From Nonomuraea thailandensis (GTDB lineage Bacteria; Actinomycetota; Actinomycetes; Streptosporangiales; Streptosporangiaceae), in NCBI RefSeq assembly GCF_024172165.1, contig NZ_JAMZEB010000002.1, positions 7,709,501 through 7,773,500 on the forward strand: DNA of 64,000 bases, written 5' to 3'. Of the stretch, positions 8,354 through 16,104 are shown one piece after another. The stretch's first letter is position 1. Every line of letters starts with the position of its first letter. A program made the translations under genes and the position numbers. Below the pieces are notes generated by a model, which worked only from the letters and a program-made list of their open reading frames with translations, did no database searches and was not told where the DNA came from.

Positions 8354-9279
8354 CCTCCACCCTCGCCCCGGCGCCCCGCCGGACGTCGTCCCCCGCCCAC
8401 CCGCCGAAATCGGTGCGGTGGCGGGGGCCGCTGATCGCCTGGCTGTTCCTGGCGCCCGCGCTGCTGCTCTTCCTGTACTTCAAGTTCATCCCGATGTTCG
8501 TGGGGCTGTGGAAGAGCCTGTTCAAGGTCCAGACGTTCCTCGGTGACGAGTGGGTCGGGTTCCAGAACTACGAGACGATCATCTCCGACTCGGAGTTCGG
8601 CGCCGCCATCTGGCACAGCATCGTGCTGGCCCTGGGCACCACGGTCGGCTCCATCGTGCTCGGCCTCGGCCTGGCCCTGCTCATCGAGGGCCCCGCCCGC
8701 TACCTGTGGTTCGTCAGGACCGCGGCCTTCCTGCCCGTCGTCACCACGATGGCGGCCGTGGCCGAGGTGTGGCGCATCATGTTCCACCCGGCCGACAACG
8801 GCATGCTCAACATCGTCATCGGCTGGGTGGGCGTCGATCCTCAGCCCTGGCTGGCCAGCGAGGACTCCTCGCTGTGGTCGATCATGCTGATGAGCATCTG
8901 GCGCGGTACCCCGTACGACATGATGATCTTCCTGGCCGGGCTGGTCGGCGTGGATCGCACCCTGTACGAGGCCGCCGCCGTGGACGGGGCCTCGACCTGG
9001 CGGCGGCTGCGGCACATCACGCTGCCGGCGCTGCGGCCGGTGTTCTGGATCCTGTTCACGCTGGCCGCCATCCGCGGGCTGCGGGTGTTCGTCGAGGTGT
9101 ACGTGCTCACCAACGGCGGGCCGAACGGGTCGTCCGAGGTGCTGATGACGTTGATCTACAAGCTCGGGTTCCAGAAGAACGAGCTCGGGGTGGCTTCGGC
9201 GGGCGGCATCGTGCTGTTCCTGGCCACGCTGGTGCTCACGGTCATCGTGCAGGCGCTGCGGAAGAGGCAGGCATCATGA
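8350..9279 (+). CDS. Sugar ABC transporter permease (MalF-type)
   Basis: The 309-residue membrane protein has about six transmembrane helices. The first is near residues 28-50 (LIAWLFLAPALLLFLYF). The cytoplasmic EAA loop, EAAAVDGASTWRRLRHITLP, sits at about 205-225 and contacts the ATPase. Its ATG overlaps the stop of the binding-protein gene (ATGA), and its own TGA overlaps the next ATG, so translation of the importer is coupled. It forms the translocation pore with the following permease. Confidence 0.9.
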   Translation: MTSTLAPAPRRTSSPAHPPKSVRWRGPLIAWLFLAPALLLFLYFKFIPMFVGLWKSLFKVQTFLGDEWVGFQNYETIISDSEFGAAIWHSIVLALGTTVGSIVLGLGLALLIEGPARYLWFVRTAAFLPVVTTMAAVAEVWRIMFHPADNGMLNIVIGWVGVDPQPWLASEDSSLWSIMLMSIWRGTPYDMMIFLAGLVGVDRTLYEAAAVDGASTWRRLRHITLPALRPVFWILFTLAAIRGLRVFVEVYVLTNGGPNGSSEVLMTLIYKLGFQKNELGVASAGGIVLFLATLVLTVIVQALRKRQAS

Positions 9280-10136
9280 GGTTCGACAGCGCCCTGGGCC
9301 TGGAGTCACGGCGCGGCCCGCTGGCGACCACCGGAAAGATCCTGATTTATGGCCTCATGGTGGTCGTCTTCACCGGCCCCCTGATCGGCCTTCTCATGAG
9401 CGCCTTCAACAAGACCCTGGACCCGACCTCGTTCTCGTTGTGGCCGGACGAGTTCACCCTGGAGAACTTCGTCCAGGCCAAGGACAAGAACGTCTACCTC
9501 TACCTGCTCAACTCCTTCATCGTCGTGGGCTTCGGCCTGCTGCTGCAGATGCTGGTGAGCGTGTTCGCGGCCTACTCGCTGGCCCGCAAGAAGTTCCGCG
9601 GCATGACGTTCGTGATGCTGCTCATGCTCACCACGATGATGCTCCCCGAGGAGATCATCGCGATCCCCCTCTCCCTCGTCCTGGCCGACCTGCCGGTGCT
9701 GCACCTCAACCTCATCGGCACGTACGCCGGCATGATCCTCCCGGTCGGGGCCTGGGGCTTCTCGATCCTCGTCATGACGGAGTTCATGAAGGAGGTGCCG
9801 GTCGAGCTGGAGGAGGCGGCCCGCATCGACGGCGCCGGCGAGCTGCGCATCTTCGCCACGATCATCGTGCCCCTGTGCCGCCCGGCCCTCGGCGTGATCG
9901 GCGTCTTCGGCTTCACCATGATCTGGGACCAGTACCTGCTCCCCCTGATCGTCTCGACGGAGTCGGACATGTGGACGCTGCCCATCGCGCTACGCTCGCT
10001 CCGGTCGGACGAGGAGGTCGGCATCGGCGTCCTGCTGGCGGCCTCGCTGCTGGCGCTGCTGCCGTCGATCATCGCGTTCCTGGCGTTCCAGCGGCAGTTC
10101 ATGCGCGGCCTCACCAGCGGCGCGGTCAAGGGTTAG
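9276..10136 (+). CDS. Sugar ABC transporter permease (MalG-type)
   Basis: The 286-residue integral membrane permease starts at ATG 9276, overlapping the previous stop. It has an N-terminal membrane segment (ILIYGLMVVVFTGPLIGLLM) and the EAA loop EEAARIDGAGELRIFATI. It pairs with the upstream MalF-type permease. The gene ends 2 bp before the tandem IclR box that controls the regulator gene, so the iclR gene may be reached both by read-through and from its own promoter. Confidence 0.9.
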   Translation: MRFDSALGLESRRGPLATTGKILIYGLMVVVFTGPLIGLLMSAFNKTLDPTSFSLWPDEFTLENFVQAKDKNVYLYLLNSFIVVGFGLLLQMLVSVFAAYSLARKKFRGMTFVMLLMLTTMMLPEEIIAIPLSLVLADLPVLHLNLIGTYAGMILPVGAWGFSILVMTEFMKEVPVELEEAARIDGAGELRIFATIIVPLCRPALGVIGVFGFTMIWDQYLLPLIVSTESDMWTLPIALRSLRSDEEVGIGVLLAASLLALLPSIIAFLAFQRQFMRGLTSGAVKG

Positions 10137-10138
10137 GC

Positions 10139-10173
10139 GTCCATGTATCTGGACGGTATCCCATATCCTGGAT
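10139..10173. promoter_or_regulatory. Tandem IclR-type operator before the regulator gene
   Basis: The box GTCCATGTATCTGGAC (10139-10154) has perfect 5-bp arms GTCCA/TGGAC. A second, looser box, ATCCCATATCCTGGAT, starts 19 bp later (10158-10173). A possible promoter, TTAGGC (10133-10138) with TATCCC (10157-10162), would be covered by both boxes. This predicts autoregulation of the iclR gene and its downstream dehydratase gene. Confidence 0.62.
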
Positions 10174-10203
10174 CATCAAAGCCGCCGAAGGACACGAGAT
10201 GGG

Positions 10204-10974
10204 ATGAGCATGGAGCAGCCCCCGCTGGTCAAGTCCGCGGAGCGGACCGTACGCATCCTGGAGACGCTCGCCGAGTCGCACGACCACCTGACCCTCTCGG
10301 AGCTCCAGCAGCGGACCGGCTTCCCCCGCAGCAGCCTGCACGCCCTCATGCGCACGCTGGTGGAGCTCAACTGGGTGGAGACCGACTCGGCCAGGTCCGC
10401 GTTCGGCATCGGGCCGCACGCGCTGCTCACCGGCACGGCCTACCTCGACAAGGACCCCGCGCTGCCGTTCGCCCAGGACTGCCTTGAGGACCTGCGGGAC
10501 GAGATCGGGCAGACCGTGCACTTCGCCCGGCGTGACGGCGCGCACGTCCTCTACCTGGCCACCAGGGAGTCGCGCGAGGCCGACCACATCATCCCCCGGG
10601 TGGGCAGGCGGCTGCCCGCCCACGTCACCGCGCTCGGCCAGGTCCTGCTCGCCCAGCTCACCGATGACGAGGTGGAGGCGCTGCTGCCGCAGCCGCTGGG
10701 GGCGCTCACCGAGCACACCATCACCGACCTCACCAAGCTGACAGGCGAGCTCGACCAGGTACGCACCCGCGGCTGGTCGTACGAGCGCGAGCAGGGCACG
10801 CCGGGCGTGGCCTGCGTGGCCGTGGCGGTCGACTACCGCATCCCGGCCACCGACGCGATCAGCTGCTCGATGCCGGCGGCGCTCGCGCCCGCCGACGTGG
10901 AGCCGATCACCGAAGCGATCATCAAACACACCCGAAAGCTGGCTGCCACCCTCCGCAGGGAGGGCATCCGCTAG
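10204..10974 (+). CDS. IclR-family transcriptional regulator
   Basis: The 256-residue protein has an N-terminal winged helix (about residues 8-68, with TLSELQQRTGFPRSSLHALM). A C-terminal IclR effector domain covers about 80-250 (QTVHFARRDGAHVLYLA, HVTALGQVLLA). IclR proteins bind as dimers of dimers and respond to small organic acids. The gene sits between the importer operon and the keto-deoxyglucarate dehydratase gene, 13 bp ahead of the latter. The paired palindromes before three units of this cluster make it the likely pathway regulator. The effector may be glucarate, a keto-deoxy-aldarate or ketoglutarate semialdehyde (inference). A second in-frame ATG at 10210 is possible. Confidence 0.9.
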   Translation: MSMEQPPLVKSAERTVRILETLAESHDHLTLSELQQRTGFPRSSLHALMRTLVELNWVETDSARSAFGIGPHALLTGTAYLDKDPALPFAQDCLEDLRDEIGQTVHFARRDGAHVLYLATRESREADHIIPRVGRRLPAHVTALGQVLLAQLTDDEVEALLPQPLGALTEHTITDLTKLTGELDQVRTRGWSYEREQGTPGVACVAVAVDYRIPATDAISCSMPAALAPADVEPITEAIIKHTRKLAATLRREGIR

Positions 10975-10987
10975 GAAGGATCCGTTG

Positions 10988-11896
10988 ATGCGGCTAGACG
11001 GCGTTCTCTTCTTCCCGGTCACCCCGTTCGGCCCCGATGGCGCCCTCGCCGAGCCCACCCTCGCCCGCCACGTCGCGCAGGGGGTCGCAGCAGGGGCGGG
11101 AGGAGTGTTCACCGCGTGCGGCACCGGTGAGTTCAACGCCCTCGACCACGAGGAGTACACCCGGGTGGTCTCGACCGCGGTCACGGCCACCGCCGGCCGC
11201 GTCCCCGTCGTCGCCGGCGCCGGCGGCCCCCTGCCGACCGCCAGATCCCTCGCCCGCGCAGCGGCCGCCGAGGGCGCCGACGGCCTGCTGGTGATGCCTC
11301 CCTACCTGGTCACCGGGCCCGCCGCCGGCCTGGTCCGCTACGTCCGCGAGGTCGCGGAGGCCGGCGGCCTGCCCGTCATCGTCTACCAGCGCGGCAACGC
11401 CCGCTTCACCCCCGAAGCGGTGGCCGAGCTGGCCGCCCACGTGCCGAACGTGGTGGGGTTCAAGGATGGTCTGGGGGATTTCGACCTTCTGCAACGCATC
11501 ATCCTCACCGTGCGCGGCAGCACCGGCAAGGACTTCACCTTCTTCAACGGCCTGCCCACCGCTGAGCTGACCGTCCCCGCCTATCGGGGGCTCGGGGTGA
11601 ATCTGTACTCCAGCGCCGTCTTCGCCTTCTCCCCCGAGATCTCCCTTGCCTTCTACAAGGCGGTCACCGGTGGGGACGAGGTGCTGGTCCAGCGGCTGCT
11701 CACCGACTTCTACCTTCCGCTGGTGCGGTTGCGTGACCTCGTGCCCGGGTATGCGGTGTCGCTGGTCAAGGCTGCCGTGCGGATGCGGGGGCTGGATGTG
11801 GGCGGGGTTCGTGCGCCGTTGGTCGATCCTTCGGACGAGCATCTGCGGGCGTTGGAGCGCCTGGTCCGGACGGGGCTGGAGATCGCGGGCACCTGA
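10988..11896 (+). CDS. 5-dehydro-4-deoxyglucarate dehydratase (DapA/NAL superfamily)
   Basis: The 302-residue class I aldolase-fold enzyme is expected to dehydrate and decarboxylate 5-dehydro-4-deoxy-D-glucarate to 2,5-dioxopentanoate. The Schiff-base lysine is Lys159 in VGFKDGLGD, and the catalytic tyrosine is Tyr133 in VIVYQRGN. CGTGEFN (residues 44-50) replaces the GTTGE of true DapA, which points to the keto-deoxyglucarate dehydratase branch. The start is ATG 10988, with AGGAAGGA seven bases upstream. It probably shares the iclR transcript. Neighbouring glucarate dehydratase makes its substrate and the semialdehyde dehydrogenase consumes its product. A true dapA is encoded separately at 27.2 kb. 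Confidence 0.85.
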   Translation: MRLDGVLFFPVTPFGPDGALAEPTLARHVAQGVAAGAGGVFTACGTGEFNALDHEEYTRVVSTAVTATAGRVPVVAGAGGPLPTARSLARAAAAEGADGLLVMPPYLVTGPAAGLVRYVREVAEAGGLPVIVYQRGNARFTPEAVAELAAHVPNVVGFKDGLGDFDLLQRIILTVRGSTGKDFTFFNGLPTAELTVPAYRGLGVNLYSSAVFAFSPEISLAFYKAVTGGDEVLVQRLLTDFYLPLVRLRDLVPGYAVSLVKAAVRMRGLDVGGVRAPLVDPSDEHLRALERLVRTGLEIAGT

Positions 11897-12211
11897 CACC
11901 GGCGTTCACCTCATCTGCGACGGCGCTCACGACGTTGCGGGCCTCCGGCACACCGTCACCCCGGACGGCCCGAGCTCCCGTACGGCCCCAGCACGCGGAC
12001 CGCCACCGGGACACCGCCCGAGCCTGAAAGCCACCCCTTGCCCCCGACCGCCGCCCGAGCGGAAGGGAACAGCTGCGGCCCACCGCCCGAGGGGGAGGGA
12101 ACACGTACGCCCCACCGCCTTCGCTGAGGGGAGCGCTGCCCCTCCCCCGGCTCGACATCCTCACGCCGTGCCCGCCACCGTCGGCCCACAGCCATGCCTG
12201 CCACCGTCGGC
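11897..12211. other. Non-coding interval between convergent genes
   Basis: No gene is supported here. The stretch holds an imperfect duplication of CCGCCCGAG followed by a purine run and GGGAACA (about 12049-12069 and 12083-12104). It is strongly C-rich on the plus strand. No clear terminator hairpin was found between the dehydratase gene and the regulator remnant. Confidence 0.5.
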
Positions 12212-12888
12212 TTAGGCACTGGCGAGCTTCCGCAGCGCCTCCTCGGACGCCGACCCCGGCTCAGCCGCGAACAGATCCAGCCCGTAACAGGACGACTCTT
12301 CAGGAAGCTTGACCATCTCCCCGTGCAGAGTCATCTCCCCCACGACCGGATGATGCAGCACGTACACCCGCGACCTGACCCGCGCAACAGGATGTTCCGC
12401 CCACATCCGCGCAAAGTCCGCACTCACCTCCCGCAAATGGCCGATGTGCGCCGCAAGCCCAGAATCACCGCGATACCTCCCGAACAGCACACGCAAGTGC
12501 CCCACGTGCTCACGCGCCACCCGCTCCCAACCGGCCCGATACAACTCCCGCAGGTAGGTCTCGGTGAACAGCAGATGTGAGAGCGTGCGGCGGCTCTCGG
12601 GCAACGACGGAAAGTCGCCGAACACCGCCACCGCAAGCCGGTTCCAGCCGACGATCTGGGTGTGCCGCCCCACCACCAGCGCCGGCGTCATCACGAACGA
12701 CTCCAGCAAGTACCGCAAGCTCTGCGGCATCACCGGCGCGGCCTCACCCCCGCCACCCGCGCGAGCTCCTCCCGCCGCAGCCCCGCGACCCGCCGCACCC
12801 CGCCGTAGTCGACCACCCCGACATCCTCGGGCCGCAGGCGCGCCCGGCGCGATTTGAGGAAGCCACTCAACTCGGTCCGATCGTCCAC
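12212..12888 (-). pseudogene. Remnant of an MmyB-like helix-turn-helix regulator (internal deletion and frameshift)
   Basis: From GTG 12888 the minus strand encodes the normal start of this regulator family (DDRTELSGFLKSRRARL, then VRRVAGLRREELARVAG). The frame then hits TGA at 12730-12732. The remainder of the helix-turn-helix, about 45-55 residues in intact members, is absent. The C-terminal MmyB-like ligand-binding domain follows in a different frame from ATG 12730 (PALVVGRHTQIVGWNRLAVA to the stop at 12212). So one deletion removed most of the DNA-binding domain and shifted the frame. A free-standing ligand-binding domain could still be made from the TGATG junction. In intact systems this regulator is often divergent from an oxidoreductase gene, as it is here. 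Confidence 0.75.
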
Positions 12889-13249
12889 GCGCCAACTCTA
12901 CGTCCGGGCGTCGTACGGGTGATCACGCCGTGAGTACGCACGCCACGGCCCTGGTTCGACGAATCACAGCTGCCGCACACTGTCTCCCGACCCCGCCACG
13001 CCACCCCACGCCGTCATCCCAAACACCCACTCCCGAGGCCCAACACCACCCCGCACCCCGCACCCCCGCACCGACCGGCAAACCAACCCTGTGCACCCGC
13101 CCCAACGCCATCCACCTACCTGCAGCCCCACTTAACCGACCCACGCCGGGCCCTCAGCCCCACCACCCATCCACCCATGCGCGGCGGTCATCAGGACCCC
13201 ATACGCCCGCCGAGCCCACCCCACCCCACCCCAACAAACAGGAGAAACC
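12889..13249. other. Intergenic region between the regulator remnant and the oxidoreductase gene
   Basis: This 361-bp stretch is extremely C-rich on the plus strand, with many CACCCC-like runs. No coding frame is convincing. It should contain the promoters of both divergent genes, but no clear -35/-10 pair stood out. The only firm signal is AGGAG at 13240-13244, the ribosome-binding site of the next gene. Confidence 0.4.
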
Positions 13250-13996
13250 GTGCCCCGAACCCTCGGCCTCATCGGCAGCGGAATGATCGGCTCTTCCCTG
13301 GCCCGCCTCGCCGTCGCAGCAGGCCTCGAAGTCATCCTCAGCAACTCAAGAGCCCCGGAAACCCTCGCCGACCTCGCCGCCGACCTAGGCGGACGCGTCA
13401 AAACCGCCACCCCGGCAGAAGCAGCCCACGCCGCGGACCTGGTTGTGGCGGCCATCCCCCTCAAGGCCTACCACCGACTCCCCGCTGAAGCCCTGGCCGG
13501 CAAAACCGTGCTGGACACGGCGAACTACTACCCCGAACGAGACGGCCACCTGCCCGAACTGGACACAGGCACCCTGACCTCCAGCGCCCTGCTACAACGC
13601 CACCTCGCGAGCTCCCAGGTGGTCAAGGCGTTCAACACCATCACCCCGCACCAGCTGCTCTCCCTCGCCCGCCCCACAAACGCCCCGGACCGCAGCGCCC
13701 TACCCATCGCCGGCGACAACCCAGCAGCCAAAGCGGAGGCCGCCCAACTGCTGAACACCCTCGGCTACGACACGGTGGACATCGGCCCGCTCACCGAAAG
13801 CTGGCGCGTCGAGCCGAACACACCCGCCTACATCCGCCCCTACCTCGGCGACATACCCCCGATGAACGTCGAGGACTTCCTCAGCTGGACCCGCCGATCA
13901 CCCGGCTTGACCGTCCCCACCGCACAGCTCCGCAAGCTCATCGAAACCGCGGCCCGCCGCCCAGCAGGCGAAGCCAGACTCCCAAGCAACGACTGA
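13250..13996 (+). CDS. NAD(P)-binding oxidoreductase of the F420/NADP-reductase type
   Basis: The 248-residue protein has an N-terminal Rossmann fold (LGLIGSGMIGSSLARLA, residues 5-21). It resembles the NADP-dependent F420 reductase / ProC-like group, with VVAAIPLKAY and KAFNTITPHQL as supporting segments. It may move hydride between NADP and F420 or reduce a small substrate; the real partner cannot be read from sequence. GTG 13250 is preceded by AGGAG at 5 bases. It is divergent from the broken MmyB-like regulator, which probably once controlled it, so its regulation may now be relaxed (inference). Confidence 0.72.
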   Translation: MPRTLGLIGSGMIGSSLARLAVAAGLEVILSNSRAPETLADLAADLGGRVKTATPAEAAHAADLVVAAIPLKAYHRLPAEALAGKTVLDTANYYPERDGHLPELDTGTLTSSALLQRHLASSQVVKAFNTITPHQLLSLARPTNAPDRSALPIAGDNPAAKAEAAQLLNTLGYDTVDIGPLTESWRVEPNTPAYIRPYLGDIPPMNVEDFLSWTRRSPGLTVPTAQLRKLIETAARRPAGEARLPSND

Positions 13997-14531
13997 CCGG
14001 AACACCGCCAGCCCCGCCAACACCCACCACTCAACGGCCCACCCCAAGCCTGGGCCATACCTGAGCGCCCGCGCACCAGTCCCACCTGTCACCCCACCCC
14101 AGACCCCACCAGGGCCGGCACCGGACACCTTCAGCCAACGACCCAGCCCGGCACCAGCGTCGTCAGCCGACCGAGACCACCACCGGATCGACCGTCATAC
14201 CCTCGACCTGGCCAGCCCAGGACCAGCACAAACCGACCTACCCCCGACCTGGCCACCCCGCCCCAGCACGAGACCCTGCGACCCACCCCACAGACCGCCA
14301 GCACCCGCGAGCCCCAGTCACTCGGCCCACCCACACCACCGGCCAACGGCGCGAGCCCGAGTCACTCACCCCAACCGCACTACCAACCACCAGCGCGAGC
14401 CCGAGCCCCCAACCCAAGGCATCGCCAGCCTGGCCCACGGCGACCGGTCAGCACACCCCCGGCATCACCACGTCACCGCATCACCAGGCCGGCAGTCCCT
14501 CTCGACCCGGGTAAGCCCGTCATTCAGGCAC
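13997..14531. other. Non-coding, C-rich interval
   Basis: No gene is supported in these 535 bp between convergent genes. The stretch has strong strand asymmetry (C far above G on the plus strand) and three degenerate copies of GCGAGCCCSAG near 14304, 14350 and 14391. It has no clear hairpin terminator. Confidence 0.45.
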
Positions 14532-16001
14532 TCACGCCTGAAGCCGACCATCCACCCTCTGAGGAATGGACAGCGGGTTCGCGTCCTTGAGCTCCTCCGG
14601 CAGCAGCTCCTCCGGCCAGTCCTGGTACGCGGTCGGCGCCAGCCACCGTCCGATCGCCGTAGCCCCCACGGACGTGTAGCTCGTCGTAGCGGCAGGCCAC
14701 GGCCCGCCGTGATGCATGGCCCAGCACACGGCCACCCCGGTCGGCCACCCGTTCCAGATGAGCCGCCCGGCCCGCTTGCCCAGCACCTCGGCGACCTCTC
14801 CGGCCTCCCCCGGCTCGGTGCCGTGGATGGTCGCCGTCAACGACCCGTCGAGCTGCTCGAGCACCGGCCGCAGGTCCGAGACGTCCCGGTACGTCACCAC
14901 GATCGACGCGGGGCCGAAGCACTCCTCACCGATCTCCGGCAGCTTCGAGGCGAACGTCTCGAGATCAGCGGTGAACACCTTGGGCGTGACCGCCAGGCTT
15001 CCCTGCCCAGGCTTGCCCTCGGCGAGCAGCTGCAGCTGCCCCAGCCGCTCGACGCCTCCGAGGTACCCGTCCCTGATCCGCTCGGCGAGCATGGGCCCAC
15101 CGGCGGTCCCCTCGACGGCCTCCACCAGAGCCTTGCGCAGCTCGTCACCCTCGGGCACGAACATGAGCCCCGGGTTCGTGCAGAACTGCCCGACCCCGAG
15201 GGTCAGCGAAGCGGCGAACCCGGTCGCCACCTCCTTCACCGGCGCGGACGGCAGCACGACGACGGGATTGACGCTGCCGAGCTCGCCGTAGAACGGGATC
15301 GGCACCTCCCGCTCGTCGATCAGCTTCTGGATCGCCTTGCCACCGGCCACGGACCCCGTGAACCCGGCCGCCACCACGCTCGGGTGCTGCACCAGGTCGG
15401 CACCGGCCTGCATGCCCTGCACCAGCCCGAGCAGGTCGGGGTAGGGCAGTGCCTCCCGTACGATCTTCGCCACCCGCTCGGACGTGTTCGGGTGCCCGGG
15501 GTGCGCCTTGACGACCACGGGGCAGCCGGCCGCGAGCGCGGAAGCGGTGTCGCCGCCGGCCACGGAGAACGCGAAGGGGAAGTTGCTGGCCGCGAACACG
15601 GCCACGACACCCTGCAGCGCGTGCTTCATCCGGCGCACGTCCGGCCTGGGCGGCGTGAGGGAAGGGTCAGCGTGATCGATGATGGCTTCCAGGTAACCGC
15701 CGTCCCTGATCACCTGGGCGAAGAGCCGGAACTGCCCCGCCGTACGCGCCACCTCGCCCCGCAGCCGCACCTCGCCGAGCGCGGTCTCCTGGTCGGCGAG
15801 CTGCCACAGCTCGTCCACATGCGCGCTCAGCGCATCGGCAACGGCTTCCAGCGCGACGGCTCGCTCGGCGGCCGGGGTCGCCCGCCAGGCCGCGCCGGCG
15901 GCGGCCGCAGCGGAAACGATCATGTCGACCCCGGCGCCGTCGGTCTCGGGCAGGGCGGTGCCCACGGTCTCGCCGGTCCTGGGGTCGTGTCCGTAGATCA
16001 T
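14532..16001 (-). CDS. 2,5-dioxovalerate (ketoglutarate semialdehyde) dehydrogenase
   Basis: The 489-residue aldehyde dehydrogenase is expected to oxidise 2,5-dioxopentanoate to 2-oxoglutarate with NAD(P). Catalytic residues are visible: Asn140 in AASNFPF, Glu240 in FYGELGSVNP and the nucleophile Cys274 in GQFCTNPG. The GQFCTNPG variant is typical of the ketoglutarate semialdehyde branch rather than general aldehyde dehydrogenases. The start is ATG 16001, with GAAGGG eight bases upstream. It is divergent from the glucarate dehydratase gene. Its candidate promoter (TTGTGG, 17 bp, TAAGAA) is overlapped by the tandem IclR-type box, so both genes would be repressed together. It performs the last step of the aldarate route. 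Confidence 0.87.
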   Translation of the reverse strand: MIYGHDPRTGETVGTALPETDGAGVDMIVSAAAAAGAAWRATPAAERAVALEAVADALSAHVDELWQLADQETALGEVRLRGEVARTAGQFRLFAQVIRDGGYLEAIIDHADPSLTPPRPDVRRMKHALQGVVAVFAASNFPFAFSVAGGDTASALAAGCPVVVKAHPGHPNTSERVAKIVREALPYPDLLGLVQGMQAGADLVQHPSVVAAGFTGSVAGGKAIQKLIDEREVPIPFYGELGSVNPVVVLPSAPVKEVATGFAASLTLGVGQFCTNPGLMFVPEGDELRKALVEAVEGTAGGPMLAERIRDGYLGGVERLGQLQLLAEGKPGQGSLAVTPKVFTADLETFASKLPEIGEECFGPASIVVTYRDVSDLRPVLEQLDGSLTATIHGTEPGEAGEVAEVLGKRAGRLIWNGWPTGVAVCWAMHHGGPWPAATTSYTSVGATAIGRWLAPTAYQDWPEELLPEELKDANPLSIPQRVDGRLQA

Positions 16002-16020
16002 CGAATGGCCCTTCGGAGTC

Positions 16021-16050
16021 TTGACACTTCTTCAATCTGATTCTTACAGT
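16021..16050 (+). promoter_or_regulatory. Candidate promoter of the glucarate dehydratase gene
   Basis: TTGACA (16021-16026), a 17-bp spacer and TTACAG (16044-16049) lie 12 bp upstream of the first IclR-type box. The layout matches the ABC-operon promoter base for base in spacing. Transcription would start near 16057. Confidence 0.55.
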
Positions 16051-16069
16051 TGCGGCTACTTGTCCACAA
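16041..16069 (-). promoter_or_regulatory. Candidate promoter of the semialdehyde dehydrogenase gene
   Basis: On the minus strand TTGTGG (16069-16064) is separated by 17 bp from TAAGAA (16046-16041). The -35 lies inside the first IclR-type box, and the -10 is shared in the opposite sense with the divergent promoter. Confidence 0.42.
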
Positions 16070-16096
16070 ATCTGGCTATCGTTCACATATATGGAC
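16062..16096. promoter_or_regulatory. Tandem IclR-type operator between divergent catabolic genes
   Basis: GTCCACAAATCTGGCT (16062-16077) and GTTCACATATATGGAC (16081-16096) start 19 bp apart. The second is almost the reverse complement of the box before the ABC operon. The pair lies downstream of the glucarate dehydratase promoter and over the -35 of the opposite promoter. Confidence 0.65.
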
Positions 16097-16104
16097 GGCA
16101 TGCA

